From: Natrinema salifodinae
GTDB taxonomy: Archaea > Halobacteriota > Halobacteria > Halobacteriales > Natrialbaceae
DNA length: 64,000 bases
Assembly (NCBI RefSeq): GCF_900110455.1
Contig: NZ_FOIS01000001.1
Span: forward strand, 558,001-622,000
Reading direction: 5' to 3'
The number at the start of each line of letters is the position of its first letter. The stretch's first letter is position 1. Below the pieces are notes generated by a model. That model ran no database searches. It saw nothing but the letters and a program-made list of their open reading frames with translations, and was not told the DNA's origin. Below are positions 54,175-63,124 of the stretch, in pieces. A program made the translations under genes and the position numbers.

Positions 54175-55098
54175 ATGTCGCTCGTTTTGCCAAGCGAACT
54201 CGTGGTCGACCGGTTCCTGCCGACGGTGCGGGCGATGCTGGCGACCAGGCTCGCCGAGCGCGGCATGACCCAACAGGAGATCGCCGCCGAACTCGGCGTC
54301 ACCCAGGCCGCGGTCAGCAAGTACGTCAGCGGCGAAAGCGGCGGTGACGACCGGTTCCGCGACGACCCCGAGACCGTTGCGACCGTCGAACGCATCGCCG
54401 ACGGCCTGGTCGGCGGCGAGATGGACGGCTACGATGCGCTGGCCGAACTCCTCTCGCTCGTCCGCAGCCTCGAGGACCGCGGTCCCATCTGCGAACTCCA
54501 CGAAGAGGAGATGCCGGCGCTGCGCGGCCTGGGCTGTGACCTGTGCGTTCGCGGCCTCGATCCCGACGTGCGGGCCGAACGGGACGTGCTCGCAAACGTC
54601 CGCACCGCCGCGCGAACGCTCGCTTCGACGCCGGAGATGACCGACTTCATCCCGAACGTCGGGACGAACGTCGGCATGTGTCTTCCAGCGTCCGGCGACG
54701 AAACCGACGTGGCCGCGATTCCGGGCCGCATCTACGCCATGGGCGGCCGGATCGAAATTCCGGCGAACCCCGAGTTCGGCGCGTCGAAACACGTTGCGAC
54801 GGCCGTCCTCGCCGCGACGGCCGTCGATCCCGAGATCCGCGGCGCCGTCAATATCGCCACCGACGACGCCCTGCTCGAGGCCGCCGAGACGCTGGGCATC
54901 GAGCCACTCGAGTTCGACGCCGACTACGAGGACCGCGGCGAGCACCTGCGAAGTCGGTTCGCGGACCGCGGAGCGGTCCCGCGCGTCGCCTACCACCGCG
55001 GCGCGTTCGGGATCGAGCCCGTCACCTACGTCTTCGGCGCGACGGCCGTCGACGCCGCCGAACTGATCGGCGACTTGCTCGAGTCGGAGTCGACGTGA
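54175..55098 (+). CDS. thiR: ThiR-type thiamine-responsive repressor (HTH-ThiN)
   Basis: 307 residues from the ATG at 54175; an upstream in-frame ATG at 54148 is possible. An N-terminal helix-turn-helix (GMTQQEIAAELGVTQAAVSKYVSG, about 30-53) is joined to a Cys-bearing linker (CELHEEEM, LGCDLC) and a C-terminal ThiN domain (FIPNVGTNVGM, AIPGRIYAMGGRIEIPANPEFGASKHVA). ThiN in this setting senses thiamine phosphate instead of making it. It is divergent from mvk with about 95 bases between starts. Confidence 0.88.
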   Translation: MSLVLPSELVVDRFLPTVRAMLATRLAERGMTQQEIAAELGVTQAAVSKYVSGESGGDDRFRDDPETVATVERIADGLVGGEMDGYDALAELLSLVRSLEDRGPICELHEEEMPALRGLGCDLCVRGLDPDVRAERDVLANVRTAARTLASTPEMTDFIPNVGTNVGMCLPASGDETDVAAIPGRIYAMGGRIEIPANPEFGASKHVATAVLAATAVDPEIRGAVNIATDDALLEAAETLGIEPLEFDADYEDRGEHLRSRFADRGAVPRVAYHRGAFGIEPVTYVFGATAVDAAELIGDLLESEST

Positions 55099-55170
55099 CG
55101 AGCATCCGATAATCTCGTTCGTTCAACCGCCCCGATTCTTCGGCTCCGTTCTCTCCCGGACCGGCGGCGG

Positions 55171-55605
55171 TCAGCCCTTCACTCCGTACCCCGAACTTCC
55201 GCCGTCGTCGTCGCGTTCCTGTTCGCGTTCGCGCTCGAGCCTGCGACAGCCGCGGACCAGGCGGTCCGGCATCGCGTCCACGTTCGCGTACAGGCTCTCG
55301 AGGACGATGGTCACTTCCTCGAAGTCGCGGCCGCGATACGCGCGAAACGGGTCGCGCTCCCACTGGACGAGCCCTGCGTCCGCCAGCACGGGGAGATGGT
55401 GGTGATGTAATTGCGTTTGAAGGCGCTCGGGTTCGGTTTCGAGCGCCGGATTCGTGCCGGCCTCCGGGAGCGAGACCGCTTCACCGGGAGCGACGTCCAT
55501 GAGTTCGGTGACGATCTGCCGTCGCGGCTCGGCCGAGAGCGCGGCGAATACCCGGTCCCATCGCTCGACGACCTCGCCCGGACCGCCAGGCTGTCGACTC
55601 TGCAT
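55171..55605 (-). CDS. DUF7344 winged-helix regulator
   Basis: 144 residues. The winged-helix core WDRVFAALSAEPRRQIVTELMDVAPGEAVSLPEA (about 16-49) and ERLQTQLHHHHLPVLADAGLVQWERDPFRAYRGRDF (about 59-94) match DUF7344. A C-terminal charged coil (RRLEREREQERDDD) and Gly-rich tail follow. The upstream 55621-55668 carries a nested palindrome that may be its own operator. Confidence 0.85.
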   Translation of the reverse strand: MQSRQPGGPGEVVERWDRVFAALSAEPRRQIVTELMDVAPGEAVSLPEAGTNPALETEPERLQTQLHHHHLPVLADAGLVQWERDPFRAYRGRDFEEVTIVLESLYANVDAMPDRLVRGCRRLEREREQERDDDGGSSGYGVKG

Positions 55606-55620
55606 GGGATATGTGACTGT

Positions 55621-55668
55621 ACCACGTCCGGTAAACTTTGCGAATTACCATCGGTAACTGAACGTGGT
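55621..55668. promoter_or_regulatory. Nested palindrome upstream of DUF7344 gene, possible operator
   Basis: Outer arms ACCACGT (55621-55627) and ACGTGGT (55662-55668) enclose GGTAA (55630-55634), TTACC (55645-55649) and GGTAA (55653-55657). The start of the DUF7344 gene is 16 bases away. Nested inverted repeats in a promoter are typical of dimeric winged-helix regulators, so autoregulation is the simplest guess. Confidence 0.5.
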
Positions 55669-55785
55669 CGGGACCGATCGGTTCGACGGTGGTTAATCGG
55701 TTTCGAGAAGCGACAGGGCGGTCGCACCGCTCGGGACGAACGTGGGGACGAGAAACGAAACGATCAGTGTCGACTAAAAACCCGG

Positions 55786-56598
55786 TTACGGCGTGCTCTC
55801 GAAGTCCTCGAGCGAGTAGGACGGCTCGGCGCCGCGGCGGTCGAGAACCTCGTTGGCGAGCAGCCAGTAGACGACCGAGAGGGCCTTTCGACCCTTGTTG
55901 TTCGTCGGGACGACGAGGTCGACGTTGCTGAGCTGGTTGTTCGAGTCGCACATTGCGATGACCGGGATGCCGACCGTGATGGCCTCCTTGACGGCCTGGG
56001 CGTCGCCGATCGGGTCAGTGACGACGACGACATCGGGCTCGATGTAGCCGTCGTACTTGGGGTTGGTCAGCGTGCCCGGGATGAAACGGCCGGTGCGGGC
56101 GCGAGCGCCGACGGCCTCGGCGAACTTTTCGGCCGGGAATCGCCCGTACTGGCGGCTCGAGGTGACCAGAATCTGCTCGGGGTCGTAGTTCGAGAGGAAG
56201 TCCGCGGCCGTGCGGATGCGGCCGTCGGTCTTGGAGACGTCCAGCACGTAGAGCCCGTCGGTCCGGACGCGGTGGATGAACCGCTCCATGTCCGCGGTCT
56301 TCTGCTGGGTACCGATGTGGACACCGGCGCCGAGGTAGTCCTCGACGGGGATCAGCAGGTCCGCTTCCTCGTCGGACATGACGTCGTCGTCGAGGGTCGG
56401 ACCGGCGTCTTCGGTCTCGGCGTCGTCGGCTGCGTCTGTGTCGGCCTCCGCCTCGGGCTCTCCCTCGGCGTTGGCGGGCTGTTCGGCTGCTGGCTCGACG
56501 TCCTCGTCGGCGGCGGGGCCAGCCCCTTCGGCTGGCTCCTCGTCGATCGCCTCCTCGGCAGCGTCGAGCCCTTCCTGGGATGCGTCGTTCTCTGTCAT
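55786..56598 (-). CDS. rps2: Small-subunit ribosomal protein S2 with acidic N-terminus
   Basis: 270 residues. The core starts near residue 73 ([29 protein letters not shown]) and continues with [28 protein letters not shown] and [33 protein letters not shown]. The first ~70 residues are an Asp/Glu/Ala-rich extension absent from most S2 proteins. It overlaps eno by 4 bases (ATGA) at the end of the large ribosomal/RNA polymerase operon. Confidence 0.96.
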   Translation of the reverse strand: MTENDASQEGLDAAEEAIDEEPAEGAGPAADEDVEPAAEQPANAEGEPEAEADTDAADDAETEDAGPTLDDDVMSDEEADLLIPVEDYLGAGVHIGTQQKTADMERFIHRVRTDGLYVLDVSKTDGRIRTAADFLSNYDPEQILVTSSRQYGRFPAEKFAEAVGARARTGRFIPGTLTNPKYDGYIEPDVVVVTDPIGDAQAVKEAITVGIPVIAMCDSNNQLSNVDLVVPTNNKGRKALSVVYWLLANEVLDRRGAEPSYSLEDFESTP

Positions 56599-57800
56599 GT
56601 CGCGTCGTCTGCGATTCGGATGAGCTCGTTGAGCTTTGCGGTTCGCTCGCCGCCGACGGCGCCCGTCTTGATGAAGGGCGCGTCGGTCGCAACGGCGAGG
56701 TGTGCGATCGTCGCGTCTTCGGTCTCGCCCGACCGGTGGGAGACGACCGAGTCGTAGCCGTTCTCGGTCGCGAGTTCGATCGCGTCGAAGGCGTCGGTCA
56801 GCGTCCCGATCTGGTTGGGCTTGATCAGAATGCTGTTGGCCGCGCCCTGATCGATCCCGTTGCGGAGCCGATCGGTGTTGGTGACGAACAGGTCGTCACC
56901 GCAGATCAGCGTCCGATCACCCACTTCGTCGGTGAGATCGGCGAAGGCCTCGTAATCGTCCTCGTCGAGCGGGTCCTCGACGTAGACGAGATCGTACTCG
57001 TCGACGAGCTCGGCGATGTACGCGATCTGTTCGTCGGTGTCGCGGCTCGCGTCGCTGTACTCGTAGGTGCCGGAATCGGCATCGTACAGCTCCGCGCCCG
57101 CCACGTCGAGGCCGAAGCCGACCTCGAAGCCGACCTCTTCCTCGACCATCGAAACGGCCTCGTCGACGATCTCGAAGGCCTCGCCGTCGTCGATCGACGG
57201 CGCCCACGCGCCCTCGTCGCCCTTACCGCAGGGCACGCCGCGGTCCTCTAAGAGGTCCGCAACGGCGGCATGGACGGCCGCGTTCGCGAAGACGGCGTCC
57301 TCGACGCTTGGCGCGCCGACGGGCGCGGCGAGGAACTCCTGGATGTCGGTCGCGTCGGCGGCGTGTTCGCCGCCGCCGACGACGTTCCCTAGCGGAATCG
57401 GGAAGTTCTCGCCGCGGAACGTCCCACCGAGATGCTGGAACAGCGGCGCACCGAGCACGTCGGCACCGGCCTTCGCGGCGGCCATCGAGATGGCCACCGC
57501 GCTGTTGGCACCGATCTCCGAGAAGTCGTCGGTGCCGTCTGCGGCGTGCAGAACGGCGTCGACCTCGCGCTGGTTGCCCGCGTAGGCCTCGCCGACGAGC
57601 CGGGGAACGGCGTGTTCCCGGGCCGCGGCGATCGCCTCGGACGGGGGACGCTCGACGGCCTCGTATTCACCGGTGCTGGCACCGCTGGGGGCCGCGGCGC
57701 GGCCGAACCCGCCGCTTTCGGTCAGAACGTCGGCCTCGACCGTCGGGTTACCCCGCGAGTCGAGGATTCGACGCAGTCGAACGTCCGTGATGAGCGTCAT
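56595..57800 (-). CDS. eno: Enolase
   Basis: 401 residues. [18 protein letters not shown] (9-26), [11 protein letters not shown], the metal Asp/Glu in [22 protein letters not shown] and CGDDLFVTN, and [18 protein letters not shown] at the C-terminus are diagnostic. It converts 2-phosphoglycerate to phosphoenolpyruvate. Overlaps rpoK and rps2 by 4 bases each. Confidence 0.97.
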   Translation of the reverse strand: MTLITDVRLRRILDSRGNPTVEADVLTESGGFGRAAAPSGASTGEYEAVERPPSEAIAAAREHAVPRLVGEAYAGNQREVDAVLHAADGTDDFSEIGANSAVAISMAAAKAGADVLGAPLFQHLGGTFRGENFPIPLGNVVGGGEHAADATDIQEFLAAPVGAPSVEDAVFANAAVHAAVADLLEDRGVPCGKGDEGAWAPSIDDGEAFEIVDEAVSMVEEEVGFEVGFGLDVAGAELYDADSGTYEYSDASRDTDEQIAYIAELVDEYDLVYVEDPLDEDDYEAFADLTDEVGDRTLICGDDLFVTNTDRLRNGIDQGAANSILIKPNQIGTLTDAFDAIELATENGYDSVVSHRSGETEDATIAHLAVATDAPFIKTGAVGGERTAKLNELIRIADDAT

Positions 57801-57982
57801 TGCTCGTCGTACCCCCGTTTGACCGTAAAGGGCAACACGCCGGCGTCGTACTCCTCGGCGGCGATGAGAATCGGTTCCGTCTGATCGGTCTCGATCAGTA
57901 CCGGCGCACCGTAGGACACCTGCAGCGCTCGCGCGCCGAGGATGCGTGCCTTCTCGTAGCGGTTGTGCTGTTGCTGTTGCAT
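57797..57982 (-). CDS. rpoK: RNA polymerase subunit K (RPB6 homologue)
   Basis: 61 residues. [25 protein letters not shown] is the RPB6/omega core that braces the largest subunit. The gene overlaps eno by 4 bases and follows rpoN after three bases. Confidence 0.96.
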   Translation of the reverse strand: MQQQQHNRYEKARILGARALQVSYGAPVLIETDQTEPILIAAEEYDAGVLPFTVKRGYDEQ

Positions 57983-57985
57983 AGG

Positions 57986-58180
57986 TTACTGGTACGGAGA
58001 GACGACGTCGACGAGGTCAGTGTGACTGACGAGCATGCGCCGACAGCAGTAGCGCTCGACGCCGAGCTCGTCGAGGACCTTCTGCGGGTCCTCGTCGCCC
58101 TCGTTTGCTCGCTCGTCGAACTCCTCCCAGTGTTCGCCGACGACGTTGCCACAGGTGAAACACCGGACCGGTACCATCAT
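57986..58180 (-). CDS. rpoN: RNA polymerase subunit N (RPB10 homologue)
   Basis: 64 residues from the ATG at 58180; a second ATG at 58177 follows immediately. [16 protein letters not shown] and [12 protein letters not shown] give the CxxC...CC zinc site of RPB10. It stabilises the D-L assembly platform of RNA polymerase. Lies between rps9 and rpoK. Confidence 0.96.
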   Translation of the reverse strand: MMVPVRCFTCGNVVGEHWEEFDERANEGDEDPQKVLDELGVERYCCRRMLVSHTDLVDVVSPYQ

Positions 58181-58192
58181 GCTTGAATCACC

Positions 58193-58591
58193 TTAGCGGT
58201 AGGACTTCTGGTAGCGCGCCCGAGCGCCCGGGCCGCCCCACTTCTTCGGTTCGGACTGGCGAACGTCGTTGACCAGCAGCGACCGATCGAACTCCATGAA
58301 CGCGTCGCGGAGTTCGGCGTCGTTCGTGTGCTGGACGATCCCGCGCGCGATGGCGGTGCGAACGGCGTCCGCCTGGCCGCTGATGCCGCCACCCTCGACG
58401 CGCACATCGATGTCCATCTCGCTGCGGAGGTCCTCGCCGGCGATGCGGAACGGCTCGACCATCTTGAGCTGGGACATCTCCGGTTCGACCAGTTCGACCG
58501 GTTGCGAGTTGATTCGAACGCGACCCTCGCCCTCGCGCACCGTGGCGCGAGCGACGGCCGTCTTTTTCTTGCCACTCGTGTTGGTTACCAT
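58193..58591 (-). CDS. rps9: Small-subunit ribosomal protein S9
   Basis: 132 residues. [22 protein letters not shown] at the start, [18 protein letters not shown] in the middle, and the C-terminal [17 protein letters not shown] tail that contacts P-site tRNA. Overlaps rpl13 by 7 bases, the usual L13-S9 pair. Confidence 0.97.
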   Translation of the reverse strand: MVTNTSGKKKTAVARATVREGEGRVRINSQPVELVEPEMSQLKMVEPFRIAGEDLRSEMDIDVRVEGGGISGQADAVRTAIARGIVQHTNDAELRDAFMEFDRSLLVNDVRQSEPKKWGGPGARARYQKSYR

Positions 58592-59031
58592 GTGACGTTA
58601 GCACCTAACTGTTCGGAGACTTCGCTGAGGTGAACGAAGCGGATGTTCGACAGCCGATCCAGCGACGTTCCCTCGAGGACCTCCGTCTCGCGGTCGTCGT
58701 CCTCGTAGGGATTGCCGACGTAGACGCGGACGCTGTCGAGCGCCTCGCGGCCGCGCGGTTTCTTGTACGGCAGCATCCCGCGAACGGACCGCTTGAAGAT
58801 CGTGTCCGGTCGTCGGGGGTAGTAGGGCCCACTGTCCGAGCCCATCTGCAGCCGCGTGCGGTACGTCTCGAAGATATCTTCCTTGTCGCCGGTGATGACC
58901 GCGTCCTCGGCGTTGATGATCGCGACGCGTTCGCCGTCCAGCGCGCGCTGGGCGACCTCGCTGGCGACGCGACCGAGGATGCAGTCACGGGCATCGACGA
59001 CGGTGTCTGCGTCGAATTCAGCGAGACTCAT
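58585..59031 (-). CDS. rpl13: Large-subunit ribosomal protein L13
   Basis: 148 residues. [47 protein letters not shown] and VYVGNP are the archaeal L13 signature. Overlaps rpl18e by 4 bases and rps9 by 7. Confidence 0.97.
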   Translation of the reverse strand: MSLAEFDADTVVDARDCILGRVASEVAQRALDGERVAIINAEDAVITGDKEDIFETYRTRLQMGSDSGPYYPRRPDTIFKRSVRGMLPYKKPRGREALDSVRVYVGNPYEDDDRETEVLEGTSLDRLSNIRFVHLSEVSEQLGANVTW

Positions 59032-59381
59032 CGAATCACCCGGACGTTGGAACCTTCGGGGTTCTCTTCGAGCGCTTGCTCGAGCGGTACTGGTTCGCCG
59101 ACCTGGTCGATCTTCGTCTCCGCCGACGAACTGAAATTGATCGCCGCGACGGTGACGTTCTTCTGTAGTGCGCCCGAACCCAGCACTTTGCCGGGAACGA
59201 CGACGGTCTCTTCTTCGCGTGCGTATCGCTCGATACGGCCCAGGTTCACCTCAGCGTGGGTGCGCCGGGGCTTCTCGAGTCGATCCGCGACGTCTCGCCA
59301 GACGTCGGCGTCCGTCTCTCGGGACGTCGACTTCAGCTCGGCGATGAGATCGTTGAGCCTCGGATTAGTCTTGCTACTCAT
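59028..59381 (-). CDS. rpl18e: Large-subunit ribosomal protein L18e
   Basis: 117 residues. [14 protein letters not shown] at the start and [28 protein letters not shown] are the L18e core. It follows tRNA-Leu by 108 bases and overlaps rpl13 by 4. Confidence 0.97.
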   Translation of the reverse strand: MSSKTNPRLNDLIAELKSTSRETDADVWRDVADRLEKPRRTHAEVNLGRIERYAREEETVVVPGKVLGSGALQKNVTVAAINFSSSAETKIDQVGEPVPLEQALEENPEGSNVRVIR

Positions 59382-59489
59382 TGGTATCCTCCAACTGCTA
59401 CTGCAACTGCACGACCGTCGGCGGCACGAGTACTCGTGTCTGTGCCGTCGACTGTCGGACTGGAATCGATCTGGTAGAAGTGGAAGTGA

Positions 59490-59574
59490 TGCAGGGAGCA
59501 GGATTTGAACCTGCGGACTCCTACGAGACAGCGCCCTGAACGCTGCGCCGTTGGCCTGACTTGGCTATCCCTGC
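59490..59574 (-). tRNA. tRNA-Leu (anticodon CAG)
   Basis: 85 nucleotides with a long variable arm, as in tRNA-Leu. The acceptor GCAGGGA pairs with TCCCTGC, with discriminator A. The anticodon stem CAGCG/CGCTG encloses TTCAGGG, giving CAG. The T-arm is GCAGGTTCAAATCCTGC. No CCA or intron. It lies between rpoD and rpl18e inside the ribosomal block and is probably excised from the common transcript. Confidence 0.97.
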
Positions 59575-59703
59575 TCGCACTTCCGTGTACCCGCCGCCCC
59601 TTCAAACCCCTTTCGATTCCAGTGGACGAGCGACCGCTGGTCTCGTCGCTCACGGCGCCGGCGAACGACTCGTCCTGTGTGGGTCGGGGGCGTCGGGTCA
59701 TGT

Positions 59704-60453
59704 CTATAGCTGTACTGCCTCTTCGAGTTCGGTCGCGCGCGCTCCGATCGTGTCCGCGGCTCGCGTGACCAGTTCCTCGACGGTAAAGGAGCCGTCCGTC
59801 TCCACGTGGAAGACGAAGGCGTTGGGCACGTCCTCTACCCGGACTTCCTTCCCCGGATAGCGGTTCGAGAGGTCGTGGTCGAACTCGCTCGTGGGAACGA
59901 GCTCGCCGTCCTCTTCGATCACACCGCGGATGATCCGGCTCTCCTGTTCCTCGAACTCGGGGAGATCACCGGCGACCTCCACGCGCTGAAGGTGTCGGTA
60001 GCCGACCGCGACGCCACCCTGATGTTTGGCGTGGTCCTTGCCGCGGTCGAGGATGGCGTCGGCCTCGGCTTCGAGGCGCTGCCCGTCCTTGAGTTCGATA
60101 ATCGGGACGTTCTCGTCCGCGGGCTGGACGAGTTCGTCGCTCGATTCGAGGTCACCGGAGTAGGCGGTGGCCGGCCCTTCGACGTCGATCGAGAGCGTGA
60201 CGGTGTCGTCCTCCGAAAACTCGCCTTCCGGCGGTGTCGTCAGGGGGACGAGCCCGAGCCGGAGCGCGAGCTGCTCGTCGAACATGACCGACGAGTTCTC
60301 GACAAACCGGACGGTGTCGATCGCCATCGTCGGCACGTCGGCGACCATCGCGCGACGGATGCCGTTGGCGAAGCCGGGCGTCACGCCCCGGACGAGGAAC
60401 CGCGCTTCGCGATCCCCGCGTTCGACGAACTCGACGTCGTACTCTGCACTCAT
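59704..60453 (-). CDS. rpoD: RNA polymerase subunit D (RPB3 homologue)
   Basis: 249 residues. [44 protein letters not shown] is the alpha-like dimerisation core. No Cys is present anywhere, so the iron-sulfur cluster seen in subunit D of some archaea is absent. It follows rps11 after three bases. Confidence 0.96.
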   Translation of the reverse strand: MSAEYDVEFVERGDREARFLVRGVTPGFANGIRRAMVADVPTMAIDTVRFVENSSVMFDEQLALRLGLVPLTTPPEGEFSEDDTVTLSIDVEGPATAYSGDLESSDELVQPADENVPIIELKDGQRLEAEADAILDRGKDHAKHQGGVAVGYRHLQRVEVAGDLPEFEEQESRIIRGVIEEDGELVPTSEFDHDLSNRYPGKEVRVEDVPNAFVFHVETDGSFTVEELVTRAADTIGARATELEEAVQL

Positions 60454-60456
60454 GAT

Positions 60457-60846
60457 CTAGTAGCCGCCCTTCCCTTTGGGTGCGCGCGATCCGTCGTGCG
60501 GAATCGGCGTGACGTCTTCGATGCGCCCGATCTCGATACCCGAGCGGGCCAGCGCGCGGATCGTTGCCTGCGCGCCCGGACCGGGGGACTTCTGGAGGTT
60601 GCCGCCGGGGCCACGCACGTGAACGTGTAGGCCCGTGATGCCGGCCGCCTTGACCTCCTCGGCGACGGACTCGGCCATCTGCATGGCCGCGTACGGCGAC
60701 GCCTCGTCGCGGTTCTGCTTGACCGCCGTCCCGCCGGAGGACTTGGCGATCGTCTCCGCGCCCGTGAGGTCCGTCACGGTCATGATCGTGTTGTTGAACG
60801 ATGCGTGCACGTGGGCGATTCCCCACTTTTCGTCGTCCTGACTCAT
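60457..60846 (-). CDS. rps11: Small-subunit ribosomal protein S11
   Basis: 129 residues. [26 protein letters not shown] and [50 protein letters not shown] are diagnostic. Between rps4 and rpoD with 3-base gaps. Confidence 0.97.
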   Translation of the reverse strand: MSQDDEKWGIAHVHASFNNTIMTVTDLTGAETIAKSSGGTAVKQNRDEASPYAAMQMAESVAEEVKAAGITGLHVHVRGPGGNLQKSPGPGAQATIRALARSGIEIGRIEDVTPIPHDGSRAPKGKGGY

Positions 60847-60849
60847 GGT

Positions 60850-61371
60850 TTACTGACCCTCCGCGCGTTCGGGGTGGAGTTCGTCCGCCAGCGGGCTGTT
60901 CTCGTCGAAGGCCACCAGGCCCTCCTCGTCGACGTCGACGACGTAGGAGGGAACGCGGTGGCGCTGCTCGCCGACCACGACGTGGCCGTGCGTGATGAAC
61001 TGACGAGCCTGCTGGGTCGTGTTCGCCAGGCCCTTGCGGTAGACGACCGTCTGGAGGCGACGCTCGAGGATGTCCTCGATCTCCAGCGACAGGATGTCGC
61101 CGAGTTCGTCGGCCTCGTCGAGGATGCCGACGCGCTTGAGCCGACCGAGGAACTCGTCGGACCGCTGCTGGACGGTCTCGTCGTCCTGGGCCTGGCCGAG
61201 AAGGTCGCGAGCCTCGCGTCGCAGCGAGCGAAGCTCGGACTGGGCGCGCCAGAGCTCTTCCTTGTTTTTGAGCCCGTAGCGGTCGATCAGGGAGTGTTCG
61301 GAGGCGATGCGCTCACCCTGGTAGGGGTGGTTCGGCGTCTCGTACTGCTTGGTGCGGGTTCCGAGCGGCAT
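60850..61371 (-). CDS. rps4: Small-subunit ribosomal protein S4
   Basis: 173 residues. [33 protein letters not shown] and the S4 domain [34 protein letters not shown]. Its start overlaps the last base of the rps13 stop. Confidence 0.97.
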   Translation of the reverse strand: MPLGTRTKQYETPNHPYQGERIASEHSLIDRYGLKNKEELWRAQSELRSLRREARDLLGQAQDDETVQQRSDEFLGRLKRVGILDEADELGDILSLEIEDILERRLQTVVYRKGLANTTQQARQFITHGHVVVGEQRHRVPSYVVDVDEEGLVAFDENSPLADELHPERAEGQ

Positions 61372-61889
61372 TATTCACCACCCTCCTCGTCGCCGCCTTC
61401 TTCGGCTTCCTCGCGGATCTCTTCGACGTTGACGCCGATGGTGCCCTCCGTACGACCGGTGGACTTGGTCCGCTGACCGCGGACCTTCTGACCGCGCTTG
61501 TGGCGGACTCCCTTGTAGGAGTCGATCATCTTCATCCGGTTGATGTCGTGCTGACGGGTCAACTGGAGGTCGTTGCCGATCTCGTGGGTCGTTTCGCCGG
61601 AGTAGAAGTCCTCGCGCCGGTTGTTGAGCCAGTCGGGGACTTCGTTGGCGTAGTTCTCGACGATCTCGACGACCGCGTCGATGACGTCGTCGTCGAGTCG
61701 ACCGAACGTCGCCGTCCGGTCGACGCCCGCTTCCTCGGCGATGAGACGGGCGGTTCGGCGACCGATCCCGTTCATCTCCGTCAGCGAGCGCTCGACGGAC
61801 TTCGTCCCATCGAGGTCAGTCTGCCCGATGCGGACGAAGTAACGAAGATCTTCGTCGTCTTCTTGTTCTTGAGGTTCTTCCGCGCTCAT
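61371..61889 (-). CDS. rps13: Small-subunit ribosomal protein S13
   Basis: 172 residues from the ATG at 61889; an in-frame extension to 62015 reads through tRNA-Ser and is rejected. An acidic N-terminus precedes [33 protein letters not shown] and the basic [23 protein letters not shown] tail, followed by a haloarchaeal acidic end. First protein gene of the operon, 71 bases after tRNA-Ser. Confidence 0.97.
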   Translation of the reverse strand: MSAEEPQEQEDDEDLRYFVRIGQTDLDGTKSVERSLTEMNGIGRRTARLIAEEAGVDRTATFGRLDDDVIDAVVEIVENYANEVPDWLNNRREDFYSGETTHEIGNDLQLTRQHDINRMKMIDSYKGVRHKRGQKVRGQRTKSTGRTEGTIGVNVEEIREEAEEGGDEEGGE

Positions 61890-61930
61890 ATGTCGTGTAT
61901 TTATGTCTGGTCTGCGTGCGTTGCAAATGA

Positions 61931-61948
61931 CTGGCGGGAAAACGCCAG
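61931..61948. other. Perfect 6-bp hairpin between tRNA-Ser and rps13
   Basis: CTGGCG-GGAAAA-CGCCAG lies in the 71-base spacer between the tRNA and the first ribosomal gene. It would form a stable stem-loop in the primary transcript on either strand and may help tRNA release or shape the rps13 leader. Confidence 0.4.
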
Positions 61949-61960
61949 TGAAGTATCCGA

Positions 61961-62043
61961 CGTCGTGGCGGGGATTCGAACCCCGGAGGCTTGACGCCAC
62001 ATGGTTAGCAACCATGCGCCTTGGGCCGCTTGGCTACCACGAC
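61961..62043 (-). tRNA. tRNA-Ser (anticodon GCT)
   Basis: 83 nucleotides with a long variable arm. The acceptor GTCGTGG pairs with CCACGAC, with discriminator G. The anticodon stem CATGG/CCATG encloses TTGCTAA, giving GCT for AGY serine codons. The T-arm is CGGGGTTCGAATCCCCG. No CCA or intron. It is the first gene after the operon promoter. Confidence 0.97.
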
Positions 62044-62122
62044 ACCGTGTCTCTATCGTCGCCCTCCCGGACTCGGGGATCGCTCCCCTACACGTATCGC
62101 ACTCTGACCTACCCCCGTCGAC

Positions 62123-62132
62123 TACTTAAACG
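62123..62132 (-). promoter_or_regulatory. Likely TATA box of the tRNA-Ser/ribosomal operon
   Basis: GTTTAAGTAG on the minus strand lies about 80 bases upstream of the tRNA-Ser 5' end. It is the only AT-rich element in the spacer and fits the haloarchaeal TTTAAG-type box of strong stable-RNA and ribosomal promoters. Confidence 0.5.
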
Positions 62133-62276
62133 CAACGAAAGGTAGCGACAATGGTAGTCGGGTGCAGAGTGACCGTATCGGCCCGGAATCCCGCGATACA
62201 GTCGTCCGGCTGCCGGCCGCCTCTCGGGCCGGAATTGCGCCGCAGGCGACGACGGAATCGCCGTCGTCGCTGACAC

Positions 62277-62942
62277 TCAGACGACTTCGACGCGAATGCC
62301 CTCATCCTCGAGTTCGGCTGCGAAGGCTTCGGCGTCGGCGTCGATGGTATCGAAGGTATCGTAGTGGATCGGGATCACGAGGGCTGGATCGACGCTTCGA
62401 GCGAAGTCGGCCGCTTCGTGGCGATCCATCGTGTAGTGGCCCCCGATCGGGGGAACGAAGACATCGGCCTCGATCGATTCGTGGTGGTCGAAGAAGTCCG
62501 TATCCGAAGGAACGTACACGTCGATTCCATCGAGAGCGAGCAGCAGGCCGATTCCCTCGCCCTCCGCGTGGAACGGCATCCCGTCGTCGTCGACGTGATC
62601 CCCTTCGGGGTCGTTGTACGCGGGGACGGTTTCGACTTCGATCCCGTCTACACCCGTCTCGCCCGAGTAGGGGAGGTCGACGACGTCGACTCCGAGATCG
62701 CTTGTGTCGACCGCCTCGAAGACGGCGACCGTCGCGTCGGGTCCGGCGACCGCTGCGATCCCGTCGGGATCGTAGTGATCGAAGTCGGCGTGGGTGACGA
62801 ACACGACATCCCCGTCGCCTGGCTCGTCCTCGAGGACGTCGGACCAGGGGTCGACGTAGACGACCGTGCCGTCTCCCGTTTCGAGTCTCACGCTCGCGTG
62901 ACCGAGTCGGTCGATAGTCAGGTGGTCGTATTCGACGGCCAT
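62277..62942 (-). CDS. Metallo-beta-lactamase-fold hydrolase, UPF0173-like
   Basis: 221 residues. LGHASVRLETGDGTVVYVDPWSD (about 13-35), the metal motif VTHADFDHYD (about 49-58), VPSDTDF and a final IPIHYDTF fit the UPF0173/UlaG-like group. HADFDH stands in for the usual HxHxDH, one His being Ala-like in position, so metal binding may be altered. Stands alone. Substrate unknown. Confidence 0.85.
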   Translation of the reverse strand: MAVEYDHLTIDRLGHASVRLETGDGTVVYVDPWSDVLEDEPGDGDVVFVTHADFDHYDPDGIAAVAGPDATVAVFEAVDTSDLGVDVVDLPYSGETGVDGIEVETVPAYNDPEGDHVDDDGMPFHAEGEGIGLLLALDGIDVYVPSDTDFFDHHESIEADVFVPPIGGHYTMDRHEAADFARSVDPALVIPIHYDTFDTIDADAEAFAAELEDEGIRVEVV

Positions 62943-63124
62943 GGCCGCGACCTACGACGGTGCTACCTTTACCGTTTCCCGTGGCTCGTGACCGTGCCTG
63001 GGGAGGAACGGCACCGATCTCGGAAGATCGGGGACTCGTGAGCGGTCGCAAGGTGGCGTCAATAGGGAGGAGAACCGGGTCGTGACGATCGGGGACGGAA
63101 TCCGGGACGATCGGTCGCGCCCGC

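Noticed and set aside
61890-62015. N-terminal extension of rps13 to 62015.
   Set aside because: It would translate part of tRNA-Ser. The MSAEEP start at 61889 is normal for the family.
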